This document shows positions 13,340-13,399 of a DNA stretch of 13,399 bases, one piece after another (the stretch's first letter is position 1; the number at the start of each line of letters is the position of its first letter). The notes beneath the pieces were generated by a model. The model saw only the letters and a program-made list of their open reading frames with translations. It was not told where the DNA came from and did no database searches. A program made the translations under genes and the position numbers. Source of the DNA: an uncultured Actinomyces sp. (GTDB taxonomy: Bacteria > Actinomycetota > Actinomycetes > Actinomycetales > Actinomycetaceae); NCBI GenBank assembly GCA_937926195.1, contig CALEXZ010000084.1, forward strand, positions 1 to 13,399. The letters run 5' to 3'.

Positions 13340-13346
13340 TGGTTCC

Positions 13347-13399
13347 ATGAGCATCCTCGTTGCCGGTGGCGCCGGCTACATCGGCGCCCACGTCGTCCG
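13347..13399 (+). CDS. galE: UDP-glucose 4-epimerase, N-terminus only
   Basis: Only 17 codons are in the window. They read MSILVAGGAGYIGAHVV, which has the first beta strand and the NAD-binding GGAGYIG loop (7-13) of UDP-glucose 4-epimerase, the enzyme that interconverts UDP-glucose and UDP-galactose. The wording GGAGYIGAHVV is typical of actinobacterial GalE; another extended short-chain dehydrogenase (such as dTDP-glucose dehydratase) is possible from so short a fragment. The start is supported by TAGGCT 7 bases upstream. Confidence 0.75.
   Translation, partial: MSILVAGGAGYIGAHVV

Noticed and set aside
1..13399. CRISPR arrays, tRNA or rRNA genes
   Set aside because: No regularly spaced repeats, and no cloverleaf or rRNA-like stretches were recognised on reading.

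Overview
The window is high-GC DNA with the gene order and promoter style of Actinomycetota, most like an Actinomyces-type member of Actinomycetaceae (family-level assignment is inference). Most of it is a conserved housekeeping block: biotin carboxylase - maf // birA - adenylate cyclase - response regulator - histidine kinase // GtrA - PIG-V glycosyltransferase // purK - purE. The core set (acc alpha subunit, maf, birA, GtrA protein, purK, purE) is also clustered in Mycobacterium tuberculosis around Rv3275c-Rv3285, so this is an old actinobacterial neighbourhood.

Layout. 1-2202 (minus): maf and a translationally coupled biotin carboxylase that runs off the left edge. 2254-6289 (plus): biotin-protein ligase, an Rv1264-like class III adenylate cyclase, and an OmpR-type response regulator/histidine kinase pair. 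6315-8257 (minus): a PIG-V-type membrane glycosyltransferase followed by a GtrA-family membrane protein. 8293-10214 (plus): purK-purE, two steps of de novo purine synthesis. 10296-12476 (minus): a lower-GC cassette of three overlapping genes (TIGR04255-family protein, Xre-like HTH protein, unknown protein). 12534-12584: a second, diverged purE 3' end. 12699-13250 (minus): a CPBP-family intramembrane protease. 13347 to the right edge (plus): the first 17 codons of galE. No stretch over 300 bases lacks a gene or gene remnant.

Two observations stand out. First, the three-gene cassette sits between the intact purE and a detached purE tail. The tail keeps the purE reading frame and its own stop codon but differs in sequence, so the foreign cassette seems to have arrived with, or next to, a replacement purE 3' end. 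The cassette looks like a transferable operon, possibly toxin-antitoxin or defence, whose function I cannot name. Second, every gene that begins a transcription unit (10 of 10) has a TANNNT hexamer exactly 6 or 7 bases before its start codon, the hallmark of leaderless mRNAs. Downstream genes in operons instead use Shine-Dalgarno sequences or overlapping stop/start codons. This regularity was used to correct several start sites.

How the genes fit together: BirA attaches biotin to carrier domains of acyl-CoA carboxylases such as the one whose biotin carboxylase begins at 1483; Maf removes aberrant nucleotides; PurK and PurE convert AIR to CAIR; GtrA and PIG-V proteins probably work on lipid-linked sugars for the envelope; the cyclase and the two-component system are signalling genes.
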